Positions 22,933 through 33,231 of a DNA stretch of 40,337 bases are shown here, in pieces. Under the pieces are notes generated by a model, which was not told where the DNA came from, ran no database searches, and worked only from the letters and a program-made list of their open reading frames with translations. Position numbers and translations under genes: made by a program. This stretch comes from Streptomyces sp. DH37 (GTDB taxonomy: Bacteria > Actinomycetota > Actinomycetes > Streptomycetales > Streptomycetaceae): assembly GCF_029813835.1 (NCBI RefSeq), contig NZ_JARVKV010000064.1, forward strand, positions 1 through 40,337, in the 5' to 3' direction. The stretch's first letter is position 1. Each line of letters starts with the position of its first letter.

Positions 22933-24093
22933 GTGGGGGTTTCACGTCTGCGGCACATTCCGGGGATCGGGGTGGACCTGGTCGGTGACGCGGCGGATGC
23001 CGCCGGGGATCCGGACATGCTGCGCCTGGAGAACCTGGACACCGATCTGCGCCCGCCCCGGATCGCCCTGGAGGTCACCCGGTCCGCGGTGGAGGACGAC
23101 GCGGCCAACAGCTACCTGCCTTTCCAGGGGCACCGCGAGCTGCGGGAGGCCGCCGCCGCGCACGTCTCCCGGTTGTCAGGGGTCGACTACGACCCGGCCA
23201 CCGAGTGCGTGAGCGCCGCCGGGGGGCTCAACGCCCTGCTGAACGTGCTGCTGGCCACGGTGGAGCCCGGCCGGGAGGTCGTCGTCTGCGACCCGGTGTA
23301 CGCCGGGCTCGTCAACCGCATCCGGCTGGCCGGAGGCGTTCCCCGCCACGTACCGTGCGTCCCCGCGCCCGGGGGCTGGCACGTCGACCCGGACCGGCTC
23401 GCCGCAGCGGTCGGGCCCGGCACCGCCGCGGTGCTGGCCATGACCCCGGCCATGCCGACCGGCGCCCTCCTCGGACCGGACCACTGGAAGGCCCTGGCTC
23501 CGGTGCTGGAGAGACACGACTGCTGGCTGATCCACAACGCGGCCATGGAACGCATCCTGTTCGACGGCAACCGCCCGGCCCATCCGGCCGCGCACCCCGC
23601 TCTGGCGGAGCGGACCATCACCGTCGGCTCGGCGTCCAAGGAACTGCGCCTCATCGGCTGGCGGGTGGGCTGGACCGTGGGTCCGTCCCGGATCGTCTCC
23701 GACATCGCCCTGGTGGGGATGACCAACGTGGTGTGCCAGGTCGGCATCGCCCAGCAGGCCGTCGCCGCGGCGCTCAGCGCCCCCGACGCCGATGACGACG
23801 TCGCCGCGGCCACGCGCGTGTGGGAGCAGCGCCGCGACATCGTGATGCGGCAGCTCGACGGCTATCCGCTCGTACGGCCGCACGGCGGCTGGTCCCTCCT
23901 CCTCGACACCGCCGCGCTGGGGCTGGCGCCGGCCGAGGCGTCCGAGCGCCTGTTCCGCCACGGGCGCGTCGCCGCCACGCCGATGACGGGGTGGGGGCCC
24001 AGCGGCGACGCGTATCTGCGGCTGGTCTTCGCCAACGAGCCGGCCGACCGCCTCGGCGATCTGCGCGAGCGCTTCCGTACGGCCTTCGGATGA
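22933..24093 (+). CDS. PLP-dependent aminotransferase-like protein (class I/II fold)
   Basis: A 386-aa fold-type I PLP protein. Visible elements are NSYLPFQGHRELREAAAAHV, the SAAGGLNALLNVLLATVEPG segment, VVCDPVYAGLVNRI, and the PLP lysine in GSASKELRLIGWRVGW (Lys236). The position 34 residues before that lysine, normally an Asp contacting the PLP pyridine nitrogen, reads HNAAMERILFDG here: Asn202 from codon AAC. A single base change from GAC would explain it. The usual NPTG motif is TPAMPTGALLG. GTG 22933 has GGGAGG four bases upstream. Activity may be reduced or altered; the substrate is unknown. No metabolic partner is adjacent. Confidence 0.88.
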   Translation: MGVSRLRHIPGIGVDLVGDAADAAGDPDMLRLENLDTDLRPPRIALEVTRSAVEDDAANSYLPFQGHRELREAAAAHVSRLSGVDYDPATECVSAAGGLNALLNVLLATVEPGREVVVCDPVYAGLVNRIRLAGGVPRHVPCVPAPGGWHVDPDRLAAAVGPGTAAVLAMTPAMPTGALLGPDHWKALAPVLERHDCWLIHNAAMERILFDGNRPAHPAAHPALAERTITVGSASKELRLIGWRVGWTVGPSRIVSDIALVGMTNVVCQVGIAQQAVAAALSAPDADDDVAAATRVWEQRRDIVMRQLDGYPLVRPHGGWSLLLDTAALGLAPAEASERLFRHGRVAATPMTGWGPSGDAYLRLVFANEPADRLGDLRERFRTAFG

Positions 24094-24309
24094 CGGCCAC
24101 GTCGGTCCCGGGTGGTCCCGCACGGCTGCGACCCGGGCCCGATGCCGACGCGGCGGGCCACGCCGGGGTGACCGCCGGAGGACCCTGCGGGCAGGGGCGG
24201 CGAGCCCCGGTCCGAAGTCCCCGAGGAGTCCCGCGGGTGCCGCCGCGTCCCCTCCCGACCCGTACGTGCGCAGGTCAGGGGGGCGCGACGGCACCTCGGA
24301 AGCCGCCGG

Positions 24310-25839
24310 TCAGATGTCGCGGAAGATCTCGATCTGCGCGCCCACCGAGTTGAGCCGTTCGGCCAGGTCCTCGTAGCCGCGGTTGATGACGTAGACGTTG
24401 CGCAGCACCGAGGTGCCGTCGGCCGCCATCATCGCCAGCAGCACCACGACGGCCGGGCGCAGCGCGGGCGGGCACATCATCTCGGCCGCGCGCCAGCGGG
24501 TGGGGCCCTCGACCAGGACGCGGTGGGGGTCGAGGAGCTGGAGGCGCCCGCCGAGCCGGTTGAGGTCGGTCAGGTAGATGGCGCGGTTGTCGTAGACCCA
24601 GTCGTGGATGAGGGTCTTGCCCTGGGCGCTGGCGGCGATGGCGGCGAAGAAGGGCACGTTGTCGATGTTGATGCCGGGGAACGGCATCGGGTGGATCTTG
24701 TCGATCGGCGCCTCCAGCTTCGAGGGCCGCACGGTGAGGTCGACCAGGCGGGTGCGGCCGTTGTCGGCCCGGTACTCCGCGCTCCGGTCGTGGTCCAGGC
24801 CCATCTCCTCCAGCACGGCCAGCTCGATCTCCAGGAACTCGATCGGCACCCGCCGGACCGTCAGCTCCGACTCGGTGACCACGGCGGCGGCCAGCAGGCT
24901 CATCGCCTCCACCGGGTCCTCGGAGGGGGAGTAGTCCACGTCCCGGTCGATGTGGGGGACGCCGTGCACGGTCAGGGTCGTGGTGCCCACCCCGTCGATC
25001 CGCACGCCGAGCTGCTCCAGGAAGAAGCACAGGTCCTGGACCATGTAGTTGGAGGAGGCGTTGCGGATGACGGTGGTGCCGTCGTGCCGGGCGGCGGCCA
25101 GCAGGGCGTTCTCGGTGACGGTGTCCCCGCGCTCGGTCAGCACGATCGGGCGGGCCGGGCGGACGGAGCGGTCCACCACCGAGTGGTACATGCCCTCGGT
25201 CGCCGTGACCTCCAGGCCGAAGTGCCGCAGCGCGCTCATGTGCGGCTGCACGGTGCGGGTGCCCAGGTCGCAGCCGCCCGCGTAGGGGATGCGGAAGTGG
25301 TCCATCCGGTGCAGCAGGGGGCCGAGGAACATGATGATGCTGCGGGTGCGGCGGGCGGCGTCCGCGTCGATGCCCTCCAGGTCCAGCTCGGCCGGGGGCA
25401 CCAGCTCCAGGTCGGCGCCGTCGTTGATCCAGCGGGTGCGCACCCCGATGGAGCCGAGCACCTCCAGGATCCGGTAGACCTCCTCGATCCGGGCGACCCG
25501 GCGCAGCACGGTGCGGCCGGAGTTCAGCAGGGAGGCGCACAGCAGGGCGACGCAGGCGTTCTTGCTGGTCTTGACGTCGATGGCACCGGACAGACGGCGG
25601 CCCCCGACGACCCGCAGATGCATCGGTCCCGAGTAGCCGAGCGACACGATCTCGCTGTCCAGCGCTTCACCGATACGGGCGATCATCTCAAGACTGATGT
25701 TTTGATTGCCGCGCTCGATGCGGTTGACCGCGCTCTGGCTGGTCGCCAGGGCCTCCGCCAGTTGCGCCTGGGTCCAGCCGCGGTGCTGACGGGCGTCACG
25801 GATGAGCTTGCCGATACGGAGGAGGTAGTCGTCGGTCAT
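24310..25839 (-). CDS. murA2: HTH-MurA fusion: UDP-GlcNAc 1-carboxyvinyltransferase-like protein with N-terminal XRE domain
   Basis: A 509-aa protein. Residues 8-62 form an XRE helix-turn-helix (KLIRDARQHRGWTQAQLAEA, then TSQSAVNRIERGNQNISL). Residues of about 72-509 are a full EPSP-synthase/MurA fold. The catalytic set is kept: Lys93-Asn94 (TSKNACVALL), Cys190 in YAGGCDLGTRTV (E. coli Cys115), the Asp in MPFPGINID (E. coli Asp305), and Arg in VINRGYEDLAERL (E. coli Arg397). It could therefore make UDP-GlcNAc-enolpyruvate, or use the pocket to sense a metabolite and steer the HTH. The gene diverges from aconitase, and a palindrome sits in its promoter. I see no Shine-Dalgarno before ATG 25839, so the transcript may be nearly leaderless. 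This arrangement matches, from memory, S. coelicolor SCO5998. Confidence 0.9.
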   Translation of the reverse strand: MTDDYLLRIGKLIRDARQHRGWTQAQLAEALATSQSAVNRIERGNQNISLEMIARIGEALDSEIVSLGYSGPMHLRVVGGRRLSGAIDVKTSKNACVALLCASLLNSGRTVLRRVARIEEVYRILEVLGSIGVRTRWINDGADLELVPPAELDLEGIDADAARRTRSIIMFLGPLLHRMDHFRIPYAGGCDLGTRTVQPHMSALRHFGLEVTATEGMYHSVVDRSVRPARPIVLTERGDTVTENALLAAARHDGTTVIRNASSNYMVQDLCFFLEQLGVRIDGVGTTTLTVHGVPHIDRDVDYSPSEDPVEAMSLLAAAVVTESELTVRRVPIEFLEIELAVLEEMGLDHDRSAEYRADNGRTRLVDLTVRPSKLEAPIDKIHPMPFPGINIDNVPFFAAIAASAQGKTLIHDWVYDNRAIYLTDLNRLGGRLQLLDPHRVLVEGPTRWRAAEMMCPPALRPAVVVLLAMMAADGTSVLRNVYVINRGYEDLAERLNSVGAQIEIFRDI

Positions 25840-25850
25840 GGGAGTGATGT

Positions 25851-25872
25851 TATCTCAGATATGAGATGTCAA
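25851..25872 (-). promoter_or_regulatory. murA2-like promoter with palindromic operator
   Basis: Read on the minus strand, a perfect TTGACA -35 (25872-25867) is followed by an operator palindrome: on the plus strand TATCTC-AGATAT-GAGATG at 25851-25868, with the core half-sites matching 7 of 8. The operator fills the spacer, so a bound protein would block RNA polymerase. The -10 is not clear. Confidence 0.55.
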
Positions 25873-26016
25873 CCTCTGGGGCTCCGGTGTGTCTCTCTTT
25901 TCTTCGTACTTTCACCCCTATGTCGGGTAGGCGCACGTCGGGCCAGCTCCCCCGACCCGCCTCCCGGGCGGGCGCTTGGGGAGGCGGGTGCGGGTACCCG
26001 GTGGCCGGGGCGGGGC

Positions 26017-26063
26017 ATGACCGCGCGGCGGCCATGTACTAGAGTTATCTCGACATCGAGATA
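26017..26063 (+). promoter_or_regulatory. Aconitase promoter with perfect palindromic operator
   Basis: ATGACC (26017-26022) and TAGAGT (26040-26045) are separated by 17 bp, a good promoter layout. Directly after the -10 comes TATCTCGA-CA-TCGAGATA (26046-26063), an 8-bp perfect inverted repeat covering the expected start of transcription. In S. coelicolor the MarR-family regulator TamR is reported to control aconitase, so TamR is the first candidate. The HTH of the adjacent MurA-like protein is the second. Confidence 0.6.
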
Positions 26064-26217
26064 TCTACCGAGAGACGTACCGCCACTGTGCCCGCCGCGC
26101 ACGCCGGGGCTTCGCCGGGCGATCCGCGACTTAGGTGTACCTGAGCGAAGCGGCCGGGACCCGGGGCGGCAGGATCGCGGTGGTACGCGCGAACCCATGC
26201 ACTTGAAGGAGACTGTC

Positions 26218-29052
<2,835 letters not shown>

Positions 29053-29106
29053 TCCGCGGATGACCGGCCGCCGGTCACCCCGGCGGCCGTGTCCAACCCG
29101 TGACGA

Positions 29107-29143
29107 CGGGGCCGTACCTCCCATGGTGGGAGGTACGGCCCCG
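29107..29143 (+). terminator. Terminator after acnA
   Basis: A 17-bp perfect inverted repeat (29107-29123 and 29127-29143) with a 3-nt loop, 54 bases after the aconitase stop. It ends with a short run containing TTT a few bases later. Confidence 0.85.
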
Positions 29144-29200
29144 CCGCGTTTCCCGGAGGTCTCAACTCGGGAAAGACTGACACCCGGACGCGCATCGATC

Positions 29201-29233
29201 TTGCCCATCGGAAGGAAAGTGGACTATACCTGT
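29201..29233 (+). promoter_or_regulatory. ngcE promoter overlapped by a DasR-type (dre) site
   Basis: TTGCCC (29201-29206) and TATACC (29225-29230), spaced by 18 bp, form a plausible promoter. AGTGGACTATACCTGT (29218-29233) overlaps the -10 and matches the DasR consensus ACTGGTCTAGACCAGT at 12 of 16 positions, including the inner GG-CTA-ACC core. DasR is the GntR-type master regulator of amino-sugar uptake, which fits the downstream transporter. The leader to 29414 shows nothing else I can name. Confidence 0.6.
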
Positions 29234-29414
29234 CGGCGTCCGAGCGGTCATATGAGAAGACAGGACCGCGGGCCCGGGGGAGGGTATCGGGAAGGCCCTG
29301 CGCAGCTCTGCACGGACCCGGCGTTACATCCCGTACAACTCAGCTTCAACTCACCAGCGGTGCCCGGTGGTTCCGGTACACCGCCTGAGTCCTGGAGAAG
29401 GCGAGGACTTGAGC

Positions 29415-30833
29415 ATGGGATCCACCGATGTCAACCGTCGTGATCTGATCAAGCGTGCCACCGCGGCGGGCCTGGTCGCCGTCCCCGCCATGAGCGCGCT
29501 CTCCGCCTGCGCCAGCAGCGACGGCGGCGGCGACACCGAGGTAGCCAAGGGCCAGAAGACCAAGGAGAACCCGCTGGGCGTCAACAAGGACGCCGGCCTG
29601 GACTTCGTCATCTTCGACGGCGGCTTCGGCACCCAGTACGGCAAGGACGCCGCCAAGATCTACGAGAAGAGCTACGGCAAGGTCAAGCTGACCGCCACCC
29701 AGAAGATCCGCTCGGTCCTCCAGCCCAGAATGGTCGGCGGCAACCCGCCGGACCTCATCGACAACTCCGGCGCCGAGCAGATGGACGCGGCCACCCTGAT
29801 CGCCAAGGACCAGCTCGCCGAGCTGACCCCCCTGCTGGACGCGCCCTCCGTCGACGACCCGAACACCAAGGTCCGCGACACCCTCCTGCCGGGCACCATC
29901 GAGATGGGCCAGTACGGCGACGAGAAGGTCTGGCGCCTGAACTACGCCTACACCGTCTACGGCCAGTGGTACTCCAAGAAGCTCCTCGCCGACAACGACT
30001 GGGAGTACCCCAAGACCTGGGACGAGATGCTCGCCCTGTGCGCCAAGGCCAAGAAGAAGGGCATCGCGGGCTGGACGTACGCCGGCCAGCACCCGTACTA
30101 CATCCCCTTCACCCTCTACCCGTTCATCGGGAAGATCGGCGGCCGGGAGGTCCTGGACAGCATCGACAACCTGGAGCCCGGCGCCTGGAAGCACGACGCG
30201 GTCAAGAGCGCGTTCGAGGCGTACTACGAGCTGTCCGCCAAGGGCTACATCCTCCGGGGGACCCCCGGCCTGGACCACATCCAGTCCCAGACCCAGTGGA
30301 CCAAGGGCAAGTGCATCTTCATCCCCAACGGCTCCTGGGTGGAGAACGAGGCCGCCGACACCACGCCCGCCGACTTCGACATGGCCTGCGGCCCGGTCAC
30401 CGGTCTGGACGACTCCGACAAGATGCCCTTCGGCACCCTGTGGGCGCAGGCCGGCGAGCCGTTCATCGTGCCCGCCCAGGCCAAGAACCCCGCGGGCGGC
30501 ATGGAGCTCCTGCGGATCATGCTGAGCAAGCAGTCGGCGCAGAACTTCTCCCGGCTGGTGAAGTCGCTCACCTGCGTGGCCGGGGCCACCGACGGCATGG
30601 ACATGTCCCCCGGTCTGGCCTCCTCCAGCCAGGTGCTCAAGGACGCCGGGGACAACGTGGTCAACCCGCGCATCTTCGACTGGTACCAGACCCTCCACAA
30701 GGAGCAGATCGGCTCGGTGCTGGCCGAGCTGCTGGCCGGCCGGGCGAAGCCGGCCGAGGCCATGGCGAAGTGCCAGGAGTACGCCGACAAGGCGGCCAAG
30801 GACGACTCCGTCAAGAAGTACAGGCACGCGTGA
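29415..30833 (+). CDS. ngcE: NgcE, sugar-binding lipoprotein for GlcNAc/chitobiose
   Basis: A 472-aa extracellular solute-binding protein (family 1). The N-terminus carries a twin-arginine motif (NRRDLIKRA), a hydrophobic stretch and a lipobox LSAC, so it is probably exported by Tat and lipid-anchored at Cys35. The mature part has LDFVIFDGGFGTQYGKDAAK, a PPDLIDNSG segment and the C-terminal GRAKPAEAMAKCQEYADKAA. Streptomyces NgcE binds N-acetylglucosamine and chitobiose; I assign it from gene order with ngcF, ngcG and rok7B7 and from memory of the family. I chose ATG 29415 over 29367 because it fits the signal peptide and has GAGG upstream. No ATPase gene is present; MsiK usually energises such systems in trans. 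Confidence 0.88.
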   Translation: MGSTDVNRRDLIKRATAAGLVAVPAMSALSACASSDGGGDTEVAKGQKTKENPLGVNKDAGLDFVIFDGGFGTQYGKDAAKIYEKSYGKVKLTATQKIRSVLQPRMVGGNPPDLIDNSGAEQMDAATLIAKDQLAELTPLLDAPSVDDPNTKVRDTLLPGTIEMGQYGDEKVWRLNYAYTVYGQWYSKKLLADNDWEYPKTWDEMLALCAKAKKKGIAGWTYAGQHPYYIPFTLYPFIGKIGGREVLDSIDNLEPGAWKHDAVKSAFEAYYELSAKGYILRGTPGLDHIQSQTQWTKGKCIFIPNGSWVENEAADTTPADFDMACGPVTGLDDSDKMPFGTLWAQAGEPFIVPAQAKNPAGGMELLRIMLSKQSAQNFSRLVKSLTCVAGATDGMDMSPGLASSSQVLKDAGDNVVNPRIFDWYQTLHKEQIGSVLAELLAGRAKPAEAMAKCQEYADKAAKDDSVKKYRHA

Positions 30834-30904
30834 GCCGGTCCCGCTGAGGAGCGGTCCGCGAGGCGCCGGAAACAGCCGGAACACGGAGATGGGACGAGGG
30901 CGGC

Positions 30905-31930
30905 ATGGCCAGTGACAGCCCCGCGGTGGCCGAGGCCACCAGGGAACCGGCGCCTCCGCCGGCGAAGGCCGGCGGGGGCGGGGGAGGACTGCGCACCTCC
31001 CCCCACTACCGGACCTACCTGAAGTACCGGTTCATCGCGGGATTCCTCGCGGCGCCCCTGGTGCTCTACGGCATCCTGGTCGTGTCGCCCTTCTTCCAGA
31101 CGTTCTACTACTCGCTGACCGACTGGACGGGACTCAGCAGCGACTTCGCCTTCGTCGGCCTGGACAACTTCCGCAGGCTGATGGAGGACGAGATCTTCCG
31201 CACCTCGCTGTGGCACAACGTCCTGCTGCTGCTGGTCCTGCCGGTCGTCACCCTCGGCCTGGGCCTGTTCTTCGCCTTCATGCTCAACGTGGGCGGCCGG
31301 CACCGGCGGGGCGAGGCGGTCGCCGGGGTGCGCGGCTCGCACTTCTACAAGATCGTCTACTTCTTCCCGCAGGCCCTGTCGATCGCGATCGTCGTGGTGC
31401 TGTGGAAGTACATCTTCAACCCCCAGGGCGGCCTGCTCAACGGCGTGCTGTCGGCCGTCGGGCTGGAGGAGTGGCAGCAGAGCTGGCTCGGCGACCCCCG
31501 GCTGGCATTCTGGTGCGTCGTGGTCGTGATGGTGTGGGCGAACGTCGGCTTCTACGTGGTGCTCTTCTCCGCCGCGATGGGCTCCATCCCCCGCGAGATC
31601 TACGAGGCGGCGCTGCTGGACGGCGCCAGCCGGGTGACCACGTTCTTCCGCGTCACCCTGCCGCTGATGCGCGACACCGTGCAGACCGGCTGGGTGTACA
31701 TGGGCATCATGGCGCTCGACGCCTTCGCCGTGGTGCACATCCTCACGGTGAACGCGGGCGGGCCCGCCTACTCGACCATCGTCGCGCCGGTCTACCTGTA
31801 CAACAAGGCGTTCCAGGACGGGCAGGCCGGTTACGCGACCGCCGTCGCCGTGGCCCTGCTGATCGTCACCATGGTCTTCTCCGTGGCGGCGATGGCGTTC
31901 GGGCGGAGCAAGGACCGGATCGAGTTCTGA
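30905..31930 (+). CDS. ngcF: NgcF, ABC sugar permease
   Basis: A 341-aa inner-membrane permease (MalF-like, binding-protein-dependent transport domain). A 40-residue Pro/Gly-rich N-terminus precedes about six transmembrane segments, beginning with FIAGFLAAPLVLYGILVVSP. The EAA loop is visible as EIYEAALLDGASRVTTFFRV followed by TLPLMRD, the site that docks the ATPase. The GTVQT-like region after it and AYSTIVAPVYLYNKAFQDGQ complete the domain. It starts 71 bases after ngcE and 22 before ngcG, in one operon. No ATPase follows, so a shared ATPase such as MsiK is expected. Confidence 0.92.
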   Translation: MASDSPAVAEATREPAPPPAKAGGGGGGLRTSPHYRTYLKYRFIAGFLAAPLVLYGILVVSPFFQTFYYSLTDWTGLSSDFAFVGLDNFRRLMEDEIFRTSLWHNVLLLLVLPVVTLGLGLFFAFMLNVGGRHRRGEAVAGVRGSHFYKIVYFFPQALSIAIVVVLWKYIFNPQGGLLNGVLSAVGLEEWQQSWLGDPRLAFWCVVVVMVWANVGFYVVLFSAAMGSIPREIYEAALLDGASRVTTFFRVTLPLMRDTVQTGWVYMGIMALDAFAVVHILTVNAGGPAYSTIVAPVYLYNKAFQDGQAGYATAVAVALLIVTMVFSVAAMAFGRSKDRIEF

Positions 31931-31952
31931 CAGGCCAGCGGGAGAACCAGCC

Positions 31953-32924
31953 ATGACCACTGCCGAACCGTCCCCCTCCCTCCGCCCCGGGGGTCCCGAG
32001 GAGACCGCCGCGGCCCTCACCGCGGGCGCCGGCGGCCCGGAGCGGCCCGCGGACGCCCCGGGCGGGCCCGGCGGGAAGGCCGCGCGGGACCAGGGCGGGG
32101 GGCGCACCCTCAACGTCTTCTCGCACGCCTTCCTGGTCCTGTGGGCCGTGATGGCCGCCGGGCCCCTGCTGTGGGCCGTGATGAACTCCTTCAAGTCCTC
32201 CGGCGCCATCCTGGAGGACCCCTGGTCGCTGCCCGGCAGACTGAACTGGGAGAACTGGTCCTTCGCCTGGAACGAGGCGAACATCGGCCAGTACACGATC
32301 AACTCGGTGATCGTGGTGCTCGGCTCGGTGGTCGGCACCATGCTGCTCGGCTCGATGGTGGCGTACGTCCTGGCCCGCTACGACTTCCCCGGCAACCGGC
32401 TCGTCTACTTCCTGTTCGTCGGCGGCATGGCGTTCCCGATCATCGTCGCCCTGGTGCCGCTGTTCTTCGTGATGAAGAACTTCGCGCTGCTGGACACCTA
32501 CCACGGCCTGATCCTGGTCTACATCGCCTACTCCCTGCCGTTCACCGTCTTCTTCATGGCGGCCTTCTTCCGCACCCTGCCCACCTCGATCGCGGAGGCG
32601 GCGGAGATCGACGGCGCCTCGCACAGCCGGATCTTCTTCCAGGTCATGCTGCCGATGGCCAAGCCCGGCCTGATAAGCGTGGGGATCTTCAACTTCCTGG
32701 GGCAGTGGAACCAGTACCTGATCCCCCAGGTGGTGCACGTCGGCGACGCCGACAAGTACGTGCTCACCCAGGGCCTGGCGAACCTGGCGGCCCAGACCGG
32801 CTACCGCGGCAACTGGGGCGGGCTCTTCGCCGGCCTGACCCTGGCCGTGCTGCCCATCCTCGTCGTCTACATCGTCTTCCAGCGCCAGGTGCAGGCGGGC
32901 CTGACCGCCGGCGCCCTGAAGTAG
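31953..32924 (+). CDS. ngcG: NgcG, ABC sugar permease
   Basis: A 323-aa MalG-like permease. After a disordered 50-residue N-terminus come about six membrane segments: AFLVLWAVMAAGPLLWAVMN, SVIVVLGSVVGTMLLGSMVA, VYFLFVGGMAFPIIVALVPL, a segment near LVYIAYSLPFTVFFMAAFF, and the C-terminal GLFAGLTLAVLPILVVYIVF. The EAA motif reads SIAEAAEIDGASHSRIFFQV, the ATPase docking loop. It is the second membrane subunit of the GlcNAc/chitobiose importer and closes the ngcEFG operon. Two terminator-like hairpins follow before the regulator gene. Confidence 0.92.
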   Translation: MTTAEPSPSLRPGGPEETAAALTAGAGGPERPADAPGGPGGKAARDQGGGRTLNVFSHAFLVLWAVMAAGPLLWAVMNSFKSSGAILEDPWSLPGRLNWENWSFAWNEANIGQYTINSVIVVLGSVVGTMLLGSMVAYVLARYDFPGNRLVYFLFVGGMAFPIIVALVPLFFVMKNFALLDTYHGLILVYIAYSLPFTVFFMAAFFRTLPTSIAEAAEIDGASHSRIFFQVMLPMAKPGLISVGIFNFLGQWNQYLIPQVVHVGDADKYVLTQGLANLAAQTGYRGNWGGLFAGLTLAVLPILVVYIVFQRQVQAGLTAGALK

Positions 32925-32928
32925 CGCC

Positions 32929-33039
32929 GCGGACCGGGCGGAGCGGCCCGGTCCGCCCGGTCCGCCCACTCCTCCCGTCCGGCCCGACCCGCTCGCGTCC
33001 GACCCTCCCGAGGCGGCCACCGCACACCGGTGGCCGCCT
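32929..33039 (+). terminator. Two consecutive terminator hairpins after ngcG
   Basis: First hairpin: GCGGACCGGGC (32929-32939) with GCCCGGTCCGC (32946-32956), 11-bp stem, 6-nt loop. Second: 12-bp stem from 33011-33022 with 33028-33039, loop CACAC. Together they separate the importer operon from rok7B7. Confidence 0.7.
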
Positions 33040-33231
33040 TCCGGTGTTCCCGGCGTCACTCTCCGTGCGGAGACAACATCCGAGCGCCCACCCCGCTCAA
33101 GGTCTTGACGGGAGATAACGCTTCAGGCTGTGCTTAGGGTTCACGTGTTGGAGACAAGCCGCACCCCGTCGGCGTGGTGCGGCCGATGGGCAGGCCGTCG
33201 AGCCGCCCGTCGAGGCGGGAGTGGATGAGTC
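33040..33231 (+). promoter_or_regulatory. rok7B7 promoter region
   Basis: A TTGACG (33105-33110) is a good -35 candidate, but no -10 lies at 16-19 bp. The sequence ATAACGCTTCAGG (33115-33127) matches my recollection of the Rok7B7 binding motif TTKAMKHSTTSAV at about 9 of 13 positions, so weak autoregulation is possible. Confidence 0.3.

Larger units (their letters stand above)
25840..26217. other. Divergent promoter region between murA2-like gene and aconitase
   Basis: This 378-bp gap is markedly AT-richer near its left side. It contains the two related palindromes and the promoter elements listed separately. The 26064-26205 part is an untranslated leader of acnA in which I see no riboswitch or small ORF. 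Confidence 0.6.

Noticed and set aside
22514..22945. Minus-strand frame in the gap before the aminotransferase
   Set aside because: Pro/Arg-rich, no family, and it overlaps the secreted-protein gene; looks like a shadow of GC-rich DNA.
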